The position numbers and the translations under genes are program-made. From NCBI GenBank assembly GCA_046732855.1, contig JBKPNX010000253.1, positions 1 through 30,300 of the forward strand: a stretch of 30,300 bases of DNA. Reading direction: 5' to 3'. This DNA comes from JBKPNX01 sp046732855 (GTDB taxonomy: Bacteria > Pseudomonadota > Alphaproteobacteria > Geminicoccales > Geminicoccaceae). Of this stretch, positions 16,070 to 24,434 are shown piece by piece. Position 1 is the stretch's first letter, and each line of letters begins with the position of its first letter. The notes under the pieces were generated by a model, which did not search any database, had not been told where the DNA came from, and was given only the letters and a program-made list of their open reading frames with translations.

Positions 16070-16813
16070 ATGATCCCGATCCACGACGATAATCCCACTC
16101 ATCGCACGCCGATCGTCACGGTGATGCTGATCGTGACCTGCGTGCTGGTCTATTTCTGGCAGGTCTCGCTTGGACCGCGCGCCGCTACGACGGTGGTCTA
16201 CAGCTTCGGCTTCATCCCCGCGGTGCTGTTCACGGACACATCGCTGCCGCCTGAGCTCGCCGTAGTGCCTGCAGGCGTCACTCTGTTCACGTCGATGTTT
16301 CTGCACGGCGGCTTCATGCACCTTGCCGGCAACATGCTCTACTTATGGGTATTCGGGAACAACATCGAGGACGTGTGCGGCCATTTGCGCTTCCTGCTGT
16401 TTTATCTGCTCTGCGGCCTGACCGCGGCGTTCGCGCAGGCGCTGCCCAATCCAGCCTCGGAGGTGCCGATGATCGGGGCGAGCGGCGCGATTTCCGGGCT
16501 GCTCGGCGCGTATCTGCTGCTGTTCCCCCACGCCCGCGTGCACGTGCTCATTCCCTTCGGCATCATTTGGATGCAGCGGATTACCGCCGGCTGGGTGCTG
16601 GGGTTCTGGTTCGTGTTCCAGTTGCTGAGCGGACTGGCCGCCGACCCGACCCAACCCGGCGTCGCGTTCCTGGCGCACATCGGCGGCTTCGTTGCCGGGA
16701 TGGTGCTGATCTTCTTCTTCCGCGACCGGCGTTTCAAGCTCGGGGGCGGCCGCCAGACCTACGTGCGCGGCCGCTCGCGGATTCCGCCGACCCGCTCCGG
16801 CCCGTGGGGCTGA
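16070..16813 (+). CDS. Rhomboid-family intramembrane serine protease
   Basis: 247 aa, about six transmembrane helices. The catalytic Ser is S138 in GASGAISG and the catalytic His is H203 in AHIGGFVAG; HGGFMHLAGNM (79-89) supplies the conserved His/Asn of the oxyanion-hole side. The short charged N-terminus MIPIHDDNPTHRTPIVT is typical of the alphaproteobacterial type. It cleaves transmembrane segments of other proteins within the inner membrane. The Arg/Gly-rich C-tail is cytoplasmic. The preceding gene encodes a single-TM protein with a small-residue-rich helix, which could be a substrate; that is only an inference from position. The ribosome site is weak (GTAGG close to the ATG). Confidence 0.93.
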   Translation: MIPIHDDNPTHRTPIVTVMLIVTCVLVYFWQVSLGPRAATTVVYSFGFIPAVLFTDTSLPPELAVVPAGVTLFTSMFLHGGFMHLAGNMLYLWVFGNNIEDVCGHLRFLLFYLLCGLTAAFAQALPNPASEVPMIGASGAISGLLGAYLLLFPHARVHVLIPFGIIWMQRITAGWVLGFWFVFQLLSGLAADPTQPGVAFLAHIGGFVAGMVLIFFFRDRRFKLGGGRQTYVRGRSRIPPTRSGPWG

Positions 16814-16856
16814 CGCGCCATGACGCCGGACGACGGTACCGGAGCGTAAAGCGTTG

Positions 16857-18023
16857 ATGTCGGAGGTCGAGATCGGGCCCTTCGCCGTCGGGGGTCTTCC
16901 CGAGGTCGCCTTTGGGCGCGGCCGGGTGCGCGAGGTCGGCGCCGATGCGGCGGCGATCGTGGATCGCGATCGCCCGGTCGTGCTGGTGACCGACGCCGCG
17001 CTCGTCGAACTGGGCTTGGCCCGGATGGTCGTCGCCGCGCTGGAGCACTCCGGCGCCAGGGTATTGGTGTTCTCCGAAATCGCGGGCGAGCCCAAGGAGC
17101 GGCAGGTGGACGCCGCGACGGCGTTCGTGCGTGGCGCAGGCGCCGGCCTGGTCGTTTGCCTCGGCGGCGGGTCGGCCATGGACGTGGGCAAGATCGCGGC
17201 GACCGTGGCGCCGACCGACAGCGCGCCCGCGGACTTTGCGATGGAGGGCCGGCCGCTGCCCAGGCGCTCGATTCCCAAGATCTGCATCCCGACGACCGCA
17301 GGCACGGGCTCGGAGTTCTCGTCGACCAACATCTTCACCAATGACGCGGGCCGGAAGGTCTGGGTCTGGGGTGCCGAGACCAAGCCCGAGCGCGTCATCC
17401 TCGACCCGGAGCTGACCGTGAGCCTGCCGCCTGCGTTGACCGCATGGACCGGCCTCGACGCCTTCGCCCACGCGCTGGAGGCAAGCACCAACGTCCGGCG
17501 CCACGCCTGGAACGACCTTTATGCCCACGCCGCGCTGACGCTGATCGCCGAGGCGCTCGAGACCGCGATACGCGATCCGCAGGATCTCGCCGCGCGCGGC
17601 CGGATGCTGCTCGGCGCCGCCTACGCCGGCATCGCGATCGACAATTGCTCGGCGGCCCTGGCGCACAACATCTCCCATGCCCTCGCGGCGCTCGGGCCGG
17701 TGCACCATGGACTCGCGACGGCGCTGGCGCTCGAAGCGATCCTCGGCTGGCAGGTGGCGGCGGACGACGGCCCCTTCGCCGCGGCTGCGCAGGCCTGCGG
17801 GCTAGGGCGTGATGCGGCCGCTCTCGCCGGATGGTATTCGGACCTGCTTACTCGCTGTGGGGTCGAGCGCCGGCTGCCGCCCAGTTTCAAACGGTTCCGC
17901 GCGGCCGACCTCGCGGCCGAGATGCGCGCGCCCGAAACCCAGTACATGCGCCGGTCCACGGCGCGCGAGGTGACCGAAGCCGACATCGACCGGTTCGCCG
18001 CCGCCGTCATGGCGCTCGCCTGA
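16857..18023 (+). CDS. Iron-containing alcohol dehydrogenase
   Basis: 388 aa group III alcohol dehydrogenase. The NAD(P)-binding loop is GGGSAMDVGK (103-112) and the segment PTTAGTGSE (145-153) is diagnostic. Metal ligands match the family: D201 and H205 in LDAFAHALEA, H270 in AHNISHAL and H284 in VHHG, with the usual 14-residue spacing between the last two. Reduces aldehydes or oxidises alcohols, substrate unknown. ATG 16857 is preferred over the TTG one codon upstream; GGAG lies upstream. The enolase-superfamily gene begins 9 bases after the stop, so both are probably one operon dealing with a sugar acid or hydroxy-acid. Confidence 0.92.
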   Translation: MSEVEIGPFAVGGLPEVAFGRGRVREVGADAAAIVDRDRPVVLVTDAALVELGLARMVVAALEHSGARVLVFSEIAGEPKERQVDAATAFVRGAGAGLVVCLGGGSAMDVGKIAATVAPTDSAPADFAMEGRPLPRRSIPKICIPTTAGTGSEFSSTNIFTNDAGRKVWVWGAETKPERVILDPELTVSLPPALTAWTGLDAFAHALEASTNVRRHAWNDLYAHAALTLIAEALETAIRDPQDLAARGRMLLGAAYAGIAIDNCSAALAHNISHALAALGPVHHGLATALALEAILGWQVAADDGPFAAAAQACGLGRDAAALAGWYSDLLTRCGVERRLPPSFKRFRAADLAAEMRAPETQYMRRSTAREVTEADIDRFAAAVMALA

Positions 18024-18032
18024 GGGCGGCTG

Positions 18033-19238
18033 ATGAAGATCGTCGACGTCAGGACGTTCGTGGTCGGCAATCCGCCGCCGCATTTCGGCGGGCGCTATTT
18101 CATTTTTCTGAAGCTGATGACCGATGGCGGCGTGGCGGGTGTCGGCGAGGTGTACGGCGTCCCATTCCATCCCCACGTCGTCGCGCGCATGGTCGAGGAC
18201 GTCTGCGCGCGACACGTCCTGGGCGCCGATCCGTTCAAGATCGAGCGGCTGTGGCGGATCGTCTACTCCAGCGGCTACACCCAGCGCCCCGACACTTCGC
18301 TGGTCGGCATTCTCAGCGGCATCGAGATGGCCTGCTGGGATATCATCGGCAAGGAGCTGGGCAAGCCGGTGTACGAGCTGCTCGGCGGCCGGGTCCACGA
18401 GCGGCTGCGGTCTTATACCTACTTATACCCGGAGGACGGTGACGGGACCGACGTTTATGAGGATCCGGAACTGGCGGCACAGCGGGCGAGCGAGTACGTC
18501 GCGCGGGGGTTCACGGCGGTCAAGTTCGATCCGGTCGGCCCCTACTCGGCGTTCGATCCGCGGCAGTTGTCGCTTCAGGCGCTCGATCGCGCCGAGCGCT
18601 TCGTCCGGACCCTGCGCGAGGCCGTCGGCGACTGCTGCGATCTGCTGTTCGGGACGCACGGCCAGATGACCGCGGCGGGCGCGATCCGTCTGGCGAGACG
18701 CCTGGAGCCATTCGACCCGCTCTGGCTCGAGGAGCCGACGCCGCCGGAAATGCCCGAGGAGATGGCCCGCGTCGCGCGCCACACCAGCATCCCGATCGCG
18801 ACCGGCGAGCGGCTCGCCACCAAGTACGAGTTCGCGCGCGTGCTCGAGCTCCAGGCGGCGTCGATCGTGCAGATGGCGCTCGGGCGGGTCGGCGGTCTGC
18901 TCGAGGCGAAGAAGATCGCCGGCATGGCCGAGGCGCACTACGCCCAGATCGCGCCGCACCTCTACTGCGGCCCGGTCGAGGGCGCGGCCAACATCCAGAT
19001 CAGCGCGTGCTCGCCCAATTTTTTGATCCTCGAAAGCATCCAGACCTGGGGCGGCTTTCACGCCCGGATCCTCAAGAAGCCGATCCGCTGGGAGGACGGC
19101 TACGTCATCCCGCCGTCGACGGCCGGCCTCGGCGTCGAGCTCGACGAGGAGGTCGCGGCGCAGCATCCCTACGACGGCAAGGAGCTCCACCTCGAAATGC
19201 TCGACCGGCCGGTCGAGATCGGGGAGGGTGACCGATAG
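18033..19238 (+). CDS. Enolase-superfamily dehydratase (mandelate racemase/muconate lactonizing enzyme family)
   Basis: 401 aa. The N-terminal capping domain ends near LSGIEMACWDIIGKELGKPV, followed by a TIM barrel. Acidic metal-ligand positions two and three are present: E233/E234 in WLEEP and E259 in ATGERL. A catalytic His, H309, lies in APHLYCGP. At the first ligand position, where galactonate-type dehydratases have D-F-H, this protein reads G207-T-H209-G-Q. The sequence GTHGQ followed by RLEPFDPLWLEEP is, as I recall, shared by a subgroup of alphaproteobacterial homologues, so this may be a subgroup feature rather than decay. It probably dehydrates a sugar acid. Coupled to the iron alcohol dehydrogenase upstream. 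Bases 19239-19426 after it hold no gene I can support. Confidence 0.88.
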   Translation: MKIVDVRTFVVGNPPPHFGGRYFIFLKLMTDGGVAGVGEVYGVPFHPHVVARMVEDVCARHVLGADPFKIERLWRIVYSSGYTQRPDTSLVGILSGIEMACWDIIGKELGKPVYELLGGRVHERLRSYTYLYPEDGDGTDVYEDPELAAQRASEYVARGFTAVKFDPVGPYSAFDPRQLSLQALDRAERFVRTLREAVGDCCDLLFGTHGQMTAAGAIRLARRLEPFDPLWLEEPTPPEMPEEMARVARHTSIPIATGERLATKYEFARVLELQAASIVQMALGRVGGLLEAKKIAGMAEAHYAQIAPHLYCGPVEGAANIQISACSPNFLILESIQTWGGFHARILKKPIRWEDGYVIPPSTAGLGVELDEEVAAQHPYDGKELHLEMLDRPVEIGEGDR

Positions 19239-19426
19239 GCAATCGGCGACACGGCGCGCGGCGAGGGTGAGGGGTGCCGTGTCCCAGGGCCCGGTATTGT
19301 AGCCATCACTGCCGACGACTACGGTCGCGCGGCGGTTCAGCACGCCGCCGCTTGGCCGCGACCCCGTTAACCAGCCCGGCGACGGTGACCGCGGCCCCCG
19401 GGATATGGGGAGCCCGAAAACCGCCA

Positions 19427-21190
19427 CTAGGGACGGGAGTTGAAGAGGGCGGTGATCTCGGCGGCCGTGAGCGCGCGGCCGTAGATGCGGACCCTATCGA
19501 GGTCCCCCGCTAGTCCGCTGTCAGAGCGGCTCGTGGGGGTGCCTCCGATTGCCGAGCACGCCGTGGAGACGCAGGCGTAGGAGCCCGGGTGGTCGCATTG
19601 ATGGTCGGGCTTGTTTCAATACGGACAGAGGCGCCGTTGAGGTAAGTTGTGGTAGTGTTAGCCGTGCGCACCACAGCCACATGCGACCACACCCCGAGCG
19701 GAAGCGCCGCCAAGCTGACCACGAACGTAGAGACGTTGCGCCAGTGCTCCAAGCGCCTGTCAGTGCCGCTGGTGTCCTCGCTGAGGCCCATCGAGGCCAT
19801 CCAGTTGCCGTAGGTGTAGATGACCGGCCAGACTGTGCCCGCGACGACGGTGGGGCGTACCCAGGCCGCCATCGTCCAGTTGGACTTGGCCACCGTGGAG
19901 GTTCAGCGCGGACGTGTTGGCGAAGGTGACGCGCTGAGATCCACCATCAAAGTGGAACGCACCGCCGATTTTACCAGCAACGCGCGTCGAAGAACGCTGG
20001 ACGTAGCCGTGTTGCCAATCCTGACGAATCAAGGGTACGCCAGTCGCCTCATCGAGCTTCCAGTAGCCCATCAAACCAGACGTGATGTCTGGACGCGGTG
20101 GCGGTGGGAGAGGCGTGACGGTTCCGGTGAACTCGTATGGACCAATGTCGTACTTTGTGTCCTGCGGACGTTGCACACCATCTAGGTCAGTTATCGGTGC
20201 CCCCTCGGCAATACCAGCATTGATCGCGGGTGACGCTGAAGTCAAATGGTAGTCTCCAGTTCCGTCGGTCTTGTAGTTCACCAGCCTTGGATCGGCGATG
20301 ATCGTCCCGGTTATTGTACCGTTCTGGAGACCGGTATTGCGAACGCGCATATTCCAGACGATATTGTTGATGTATCGGTTGTTCGCTCCCGTGTCGCCGT
20401 TCTCGGTGATGCCAGAATTAGCATCCATAAAGATGTTATTGGCCACCAAGACATTCTGAACAAGCGCTCCGGTGAAGTCCCCGGCGCCCACCACGATGCC
20501 GCAGCCGCCGATGTTGAAGACTAGGTTGTTCGTGATGACGATGTCCGAGGGGTTGTGCCACAGATGGATGCCGCAATCTCTCACATCGTACACGATGTTA
20601 TTTTTCACGACGCCCTGCTTATGGGCAAAGTAGATGCCGTGGGTGAGGTTGGCGCTACCGGTGTGGTGGATGACGTTGCCGATGATCTCCGTATCCACAC
20701 CTCCGTATGGGGCCGCCGAGGTCCAGCCGGTCGTGTTGATGCCGCTGCCCGTCACGTTGAAGATGTGATTGTTGAGGAGCCGGTTATGGTTGCCCTCGTC
20801 GAGGATGCCGCTATTGCCGTTGGTTCCCGTGGGGGTGACGTTGGTGCCAAAATCGATCTCGAACCCCACGATGTCCGTGTAGTCCGCGTTGTTTTCCCAG
20901 TGCTTGATCTTGGCGCCCCACTTCGTGTCGGAGACGTAGCGGATGCGGGCGGACGAGGTGCCATCCGTATTCGATACAGGCGACTCGGGGTATGTCCCAG
21001 GGCGCACATGTAAAGTGTCGCCTGGCCTCACGGTTCCGACGCCTTTAGCGATAGTCCGCCATGGCGCGGACGAGGAACCAACAGCTGTATCGGACCCGAC
21101 CGTGGACACATAGTAGTCAGCGCCCGACGCAAGCCCCGGGAGGCTAGCGAGCGTGAGGACGGAAAAGGCAACGAGGCGCAAGGTCTTCAT
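19427..21190 (-). pseudogene. Secreted right-handed beta-helix/LamG protein, broken by two frameshifts
   Basis: Starts at ATG 21190 with GGGGGAG upstream. A signal peptide (MKTLRLVAFSVLTLASLPGL, cut after ASG) leads into a parallel beta-helix with NNHIFNVTGSGINTT, NNIVYDVRDCGIHLWHN and NNLVFNIGGCGIVVG, then YDIGPYEF and a LamG-type domain beginning GLMGYWKLDEATG. Near 19890 the frame changes: the protein continues in a second frame as AKSNWTMAAWVRPTVVAG. Near 19550-19575 it changes again to DLDRVRIYGRALTAAEITAL, ending at TAG 19427-19429. Read across frames it is a complete carbohydrate- or matrix-binding secreted protein. Both shifts fall in the LamG part. GC is lower than in the neighbouring genes, suggesting acquisition. 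Sequencing errors could also explain the breaks. Confidence 0.78.
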
Positions 21191-21480
21191 GGTTGTCCGC
21201 TCCCCCCGCCAGGCCCCAGGCCAAGCAGGGGGATGTAGCGGGTGTTGTCGTCCGGGTCAGAGCGTCGTAGCCGGCCTGGGTGCCACCCAGATCAGTGCGC
21301 AGGCTAACACAAGGGACAGCATCCACCTACCGGCGCAGGGTGGTTTTCGCCGAGTCATGGAGGCCGCCTGCGATGCGCACAATCGCTCGGCTTCTAACAT
21401 CTCGCGCACCATGCTACCGTCCTGGCGATCGCAAAGGCTGTCGGCTACCGCAACGTCAAGCCGTTCGTGCGACGCTCGCC

Positions 21481-21659
21481 CAGGCTGGAGCGGGTGATAT
21501 TCTGGACGGCCTCGCGGCTGGCCGGTCGCTGCGCTCGGGATGCTCGGACCCGGGCATGCCGCTGTACAACGCCGCGGCAGCGATCGACGCGCACACCTAC
21601 CGCGGCAAGACGACACCACCCGCGCGGCGGTGATCTACTACCTTAGCAACCAACCATGA
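21481..21659 (+). pseudogene. Phage gene remnant, terminase small subunit-like HTH
   Basis: One frame reads DILDGLAAGRSLRSGCSDPGMP, which resembles the helix-turn-helix of phage terminase small subunits (EILDRLAEGESLRxIC...DPGMP). It continues as LYNAAAAIDAHTYRGK, and after a one-base shift near 21609 as DDTTRAAVIYYLSNQP with a stop at 21657. Neither end is complete. It is a degraded phage fragment; the family assignment is tentative. Confidence 0.4.
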
Positions 21660-22020
21660 CCCGTCCAACTCAGGATCGACGCGGCGATCGAGACGAGCAT
21701 CCGGCGAATTCTGCGGGACGTGTTCCGCTGCCTGAGAACGGCCGGCTGGCCTTCGAGCGCATCGCGGTCACGCCCGAGCAGCGACAACCGGTCGCTGCCG
21801 ACCCGCCCGACGAAAACCAAGGGAAACGCGCACGCCAAGGGGTGGGAAGCGGAGTAGTCGGTCGAGCTGGACGCCATCCCGGCCGGGCAACTGCGCCAGC
21901 TGGTGCGGGATGCGATCGAGGCTCACATCGATGAGGACCGGGTCGACCAACCTTCGCGAGATCGAGGAACAGGAGCGCGAGCGGCTGCGCCTGTGCGGCG
22001 AGCAATCTAGCGCCCCATAG
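21656..22020 (+). pseudogene. Degraded phage/plasmid protein remnant (C-terminal part)
   Basis: A recognisable protein tail is spread over three frames: ERIAVTPEQ, then SLPTRPTKTKGNAHAKGWEAE, an in-frame TAG at 21855-21857, SVELDAIPAGQLRQLVRDAI and EAHIDEDRVDQ, then after another shift LREIEEQERERLRLCGEQ ending at 22020. The (L)P-x-R-P-x-K ... S-V-E-L-D-A-I ... LRxLVxxAIxxHID pattern is one I associate with the end of Toprim-type phage or plasmid proteins. At least two frameshifts plus a stop make it a clear pseudogene. Confidence 0.5.
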
Positions 22021-22146
22021 CAGGCGCACCTTCGGGAACGGGCCGGCCCAGCGATGCGCCGGCCTTGTTCATGCCCGGCGCTGTCATGAATTCGGCTGTA
22101 ACAGCAGCGGCGGGTTCGAGCTGGTCGTCTAAGCCGTTGATCTGTT

Positions 22147-22196
22147 TGGTGGGCGCACAAGGACTCGAACCTTGGACCCGCTGATTAAGAGTCAGC
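22147..22196 (-). tRNA. 3' fragment of tRNA-Lys (CTT): probable attachment-site scar
   Basis: On the minus strand, bases 22196-22147 match the 3' half of tRNA-Lys: anticodon stem GCTGA/TCAGC with loop CTCTTAA (anticodon CTT), variable loop, T-arm CAAGG/CCTTG with TTCGAGT, acceptor 3' strand TGCGCCC and ACCA. The matching 5' acceptor strand and D-arm are absent. Such fragments are left when an element integrates in a tRNA 3' end. The tyrosine integrase starts 112 bases to the right. In that geometry the intact tRNA should lie at the far right end of the element, but none is in the window. Confidence 0.7.
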
Positions 22197-22244
22197 TTCA
22201 GCCCGTCCAACTGGTGCAAAAAGGCCTGGAGTTCCGCCAATTGC

Positions 22245-22294
22245 TTGTCAGCCATGCCAAGCCATTCCATATTATTTTTGCCTGGTTTTGCCTG
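22245..22294 (+). promoter_or_regulatory. Integrase upstream region: weak promoter and 10-bp-period direct repeats
   Basis: TTGTCA (22245-22250) and TATTAT (22270-22275) are 19 bases apart and could be a sigma70-type promoter. Right after them TTTTGCCTG occurs twice (22276-22284 and 22286-22294), one helical turn apart, just before the integrase ribosome site. This spacing fits protein-binding sites such as excisionase or integrase-arm sites. Confidence 0.3.
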
Positions 22295-22308
22295 AGGAGC
22301 ATCTGACG

Positions 22309-23502
22309 ATGAAACGGCCACGGATCAAACTGACCGAGGCGATCATCGAGCGGCTGAAGCCTCCCGCCAGCGGGTACGCTTGGCATCGTGACGCCACCGT
22401 TGGCCAAGGGTTCGGCCTGCGGCACTACGCGACCGGCTCGAAAGTTTGGGGGCTCACCCGAATCTGGGAAGCGGGCAAGCATCCGAGCTTTAAGTCGATC
22501 GGCGAGCACCCGGAAACGTCACTGGCCGATGCGCGCAAGCGCGCGGGCGCGATCCTGAGCGGCGATTCCGACGCCGTGCAAGCCCGTACAAGAGCGATAG
22601 CCGATTCGGGCGACAGTACCTTCGGCAGCCTCGCCGACGCGTTCTTGCAGCACTCCCGGACGAAACGCGGGCGTACGTTGCGGGCCAAGACTGCCGGCGA
22701 GTATGCGCGGGCGCTGCGCGTGTACGCCAAGGAGCTGCACGACAAGGCGGTGCGGGACATCCGCCGCGGCGATGCCGCCGGCATCATCCGCACAGTCGCC
22801 GCTGAGCGTGGCGCGACCAGTGGCCGGGCATGCCGGGCTGCACTCTCGCGCTTCTTCTCGTGGTGCATCGCGAACGATTTCGTCGAGGCCAACCCGACGA
22901 CCGGCACCGAGTCATATACCATCGAGAAGCGCGACCGCACGCTCAACGATCAGGAGCTTGCCGCAATCTGGGAAGCGACCGCCGACGACACCGATTTCAG
23001 CCTGATCGTTCGGCTTTGCCTCTGGACCGGTGCACGTCGATCAGAGATCGGCTCGATGCGCTGGTCAGAGCTACAGGAGGGCTCCTGGACGCTGCCGAGC
23101 AGCCGGGCAAAGAACCACCGGGCCTTGACGCTGCCGCTGCCACAGCAAGCCCTAGGGGCCTTGCAGCGGCATCCGCGCTGGCTTGGCCGGGATCACCTGT
23201 TCGGCCGGGGCAGCAACGGGTTTCAAGGGTGGTCGAAGGCCAAGGAGAGGCTGGACGCCAAGCTCGGCTTTGCCCGGCCATGGGATTTACACGACTTGAG
23301 GCGTAGTTGCCAAACCCGTTGGATCGGGCTCGGATACAGCCGGGAGCTAGTGAACGTGGTTCTAAACCATGCGATGGGACCAATTGACGAGACCTACAAC
23401 CGACACGGGTACTTGCAAGAGAAGGCGAAATTATTGCAAGCGTGGGCAGACGAGCTGGAACGTATTTGCGCCAAGCCAGTCAAAGTTGTTGCCATTGCCT
23501 AA
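22309..23502 (+). CDS. int: Tyrosine-recombinase integrase (DUF4102/P4-type)
   Basis: 397 aa. The N-terminal arm-binding domain (about 1-95; YAWHRDATVGQGFGLRHYATG, SIGEHPETSLADARKRA) is DUF4102-like, followed by a core-binding SAM-like domain and the catalytic domain. Catalytic residues are R243 (TGARRSEIG), H328 and R331 (LHDLRRS), H354 (VLNHAMG) and the nucleophile Y363 (ETYNRHGY), so it looks intact. ATG 22309 is chosen because TGAGGAG lies 9 bases upstream. It integrates and excises its element at a tRNA gene, and the neighbouring tRNA-Lys fragment fits. The genes to its right are probably its cargo and control region. Confidence 0.93.
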   Translation: MKRPRIKLTEAIIERLKPPASGYAWHRDATVGQGFGLRHYATGSKVWGLTRIWEAGKHPSFKSIGEHPETSLADARKRAGAILSGDSDAVQARTRAIADSGDSTFGSLADAFLQHSRTKRGRTLRAKTAGEYARALRVYAKELHDKAVRDIRRGDAAGIIRTVAAERGATSGRACRAALSRFFSWCIANDFVEANPTTGTESYTIEKRDRTLNDQELAAIWEATADDTDFSLIVRLCLWTGARRSEIGSMRWSELQEGSWTLPSSRAKNHRALTLPLPQQALGALQRHPRWLGRDHLFGRGSNGFQGWSKAKERLDAKLGFARPWDLHDLRRSCQTRWIGLGYSRELVNVVLNHAMGPIDETYNRHGYLQEKAKLLQAWADELERICAKPVKVVAIA

Positions 23503-23711
23503 CGGCCAGCCTAGATACTGCGCGTTATGACGAATTGGGCGGCCAATGTCACGTTGAAACCCATGACACAACTGCTGCCCAAGGGCGGCGGCGGCGACCA
23601 TCCAGCCCGTGAGGCCCACCGTTGGCGTGTCTCCGTCGTCGCCCACCACTTTCACCACCGCTTACGCTGGCCCGCCGATGGGGGCGGGCCGGAACCAGTG
23701 GTGGCAATGAA

Positions 23712-24056
23712 ATGGAACCTGACGACCGCGTTCTGACGTACCCACAGCTTGAGTCAGAGCTTGGCATTCCCTACTGCCGCGAATGGCTTGGTGAGCTGGA
23801 GGAACAGGGGAAGTTCCCGCGTCGCCGCCAGCTCGGTGCCGCGAGAGTCGGCTGGCTTCTGAGTGAATTGCTGGAACACCTCCGCAACTTGCCGCAGGGC
23901 AAGCTGCCAATGGCTCGCGGCCGCCCGTTCGGCAGTGACAAGCCCGCCAAGTCAATCATCATTTGCGGGCGCTGCGGCACTCGCCGGCCGCCGACGCGGG
24001 GGCGACGCCCGACTAATTGGACGTGCCCGAGCTGCCGGGAGGGCAACCATGCGTGA
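23712..24056 (+). CDS. AlpA-like regulator fused to a zinc ribbon
   Basis: 114 aa. Residues 6-60 (VLTYPQLESELGIPYCREWL, then EEQGKFPRRRQLGAARVGWL) match the AlpA/MerR-like winged helix used by prophage and island regulators of integrase/excision. After a basic linker there is a zinc ribbon with C85-x2-C88 and C105-x2-C108. ATG 23712 is chosen because family similarity begins there; the frame is open from 23622 without resemblance. The fusion with a ribbon is unusual for AlpA proteins, which are normally 60-80 aa. It probably regulates the island's integrase or early genes. Bases 23503-23711 before it have no supported gene. Confidence 0.75.
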   Translation: MEPDDRVLTYPQLESELGIPYCREWLGELEEQGKFPRRRQLGAARVGWLLSELLEHLRNLPQGKLPMARGRPFGSDKPAKSIIICGRCGTRRPPTRGRRPTNWTCPSCREGNHA

Positions 24057-24222
24057 ATACCTGACGCCAGACGAGATCCGGTCGCTCAATGAACAAGGTG
24101 TCTTGGCGGCAGCTGTGGGCGGCCCATGGAACATCGATCACTTTGTTGTCGGGCAATTTTCTGATCCGCCGTTCGTTTGTGATCGAAAAGCTGCGCGCGC
24201 GCGCCCGAGCTGCTCGCAGTAA
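24049..24222 (+). CDS. Small hypothetical protein of the island
   Basis: 57 aa from ATG 24049 with a strong GGGAGGG site, overlapping the end of the AlpA-like gene by 8 bases. It begins MREYLTPDEIRSLNEQGVLA and ends at TAA 24220-24222. The start looks like a small soluble helical protein; no family is recognised. A second open frame at 24089-24319 continues beyond it with DEQNAFAARCEAAAASLEQP; the two may be one frameshifted gene, as several genes of this island are broken. Confidence 0.45.
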   Translation: MREYLTPDEIRSLNEQGVLAAAVGGPWNIDHFVVGQFSDPPFVCDRKAARARPSCSQ

Positions 24223-24360
24223 TTGGATGGAATACAAGTCGCAGAAGAAGATCGACGAGCAGAACGCATTCGCGGCCCGCTGCGAGGCCGCCGCCGCCAG
24301 CCTGGAACAACCCGAATAGAAGCGCGATCGGCAGTAAATCTGTAGTCTCGGGAAGTAAGG

Positions 24361-24390
24361 TTGGACAGTCAACCCTTGACCCACTATGTT
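24361..24390 (+). promoter_or_regulatory. Candidate promoter with palindromic operator
   Basis: TTGGAC (24361-24366) and TATGTT (24385-24390) are 18 bases apart and lie 45 bases before the next gene. Between them is a perfect palindrome GTCAA-CCC-TTGAC (24368-24380), a plausible repressor site, perhaps for the AlpA-like protein. Confidence 0.35.
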
Positions 24391-24434
24391 GATGGGGCGG
24401 GCGGTCACAAACCCGCGTGGGAGAGCATGAGTTC

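Noticed and set aside
22147..22222. Complete tRNA-Lys gene
   Set aside because: No D-arm and no 5' acceptor strand complementary to TGCGCCC can be found; only the 3' half is present.
24089..24319. 76-residue ORF as an independent gene
   Set aside because: No good ribosome site; it overlaps the 24049 ORF and may be only its displaced continuation.
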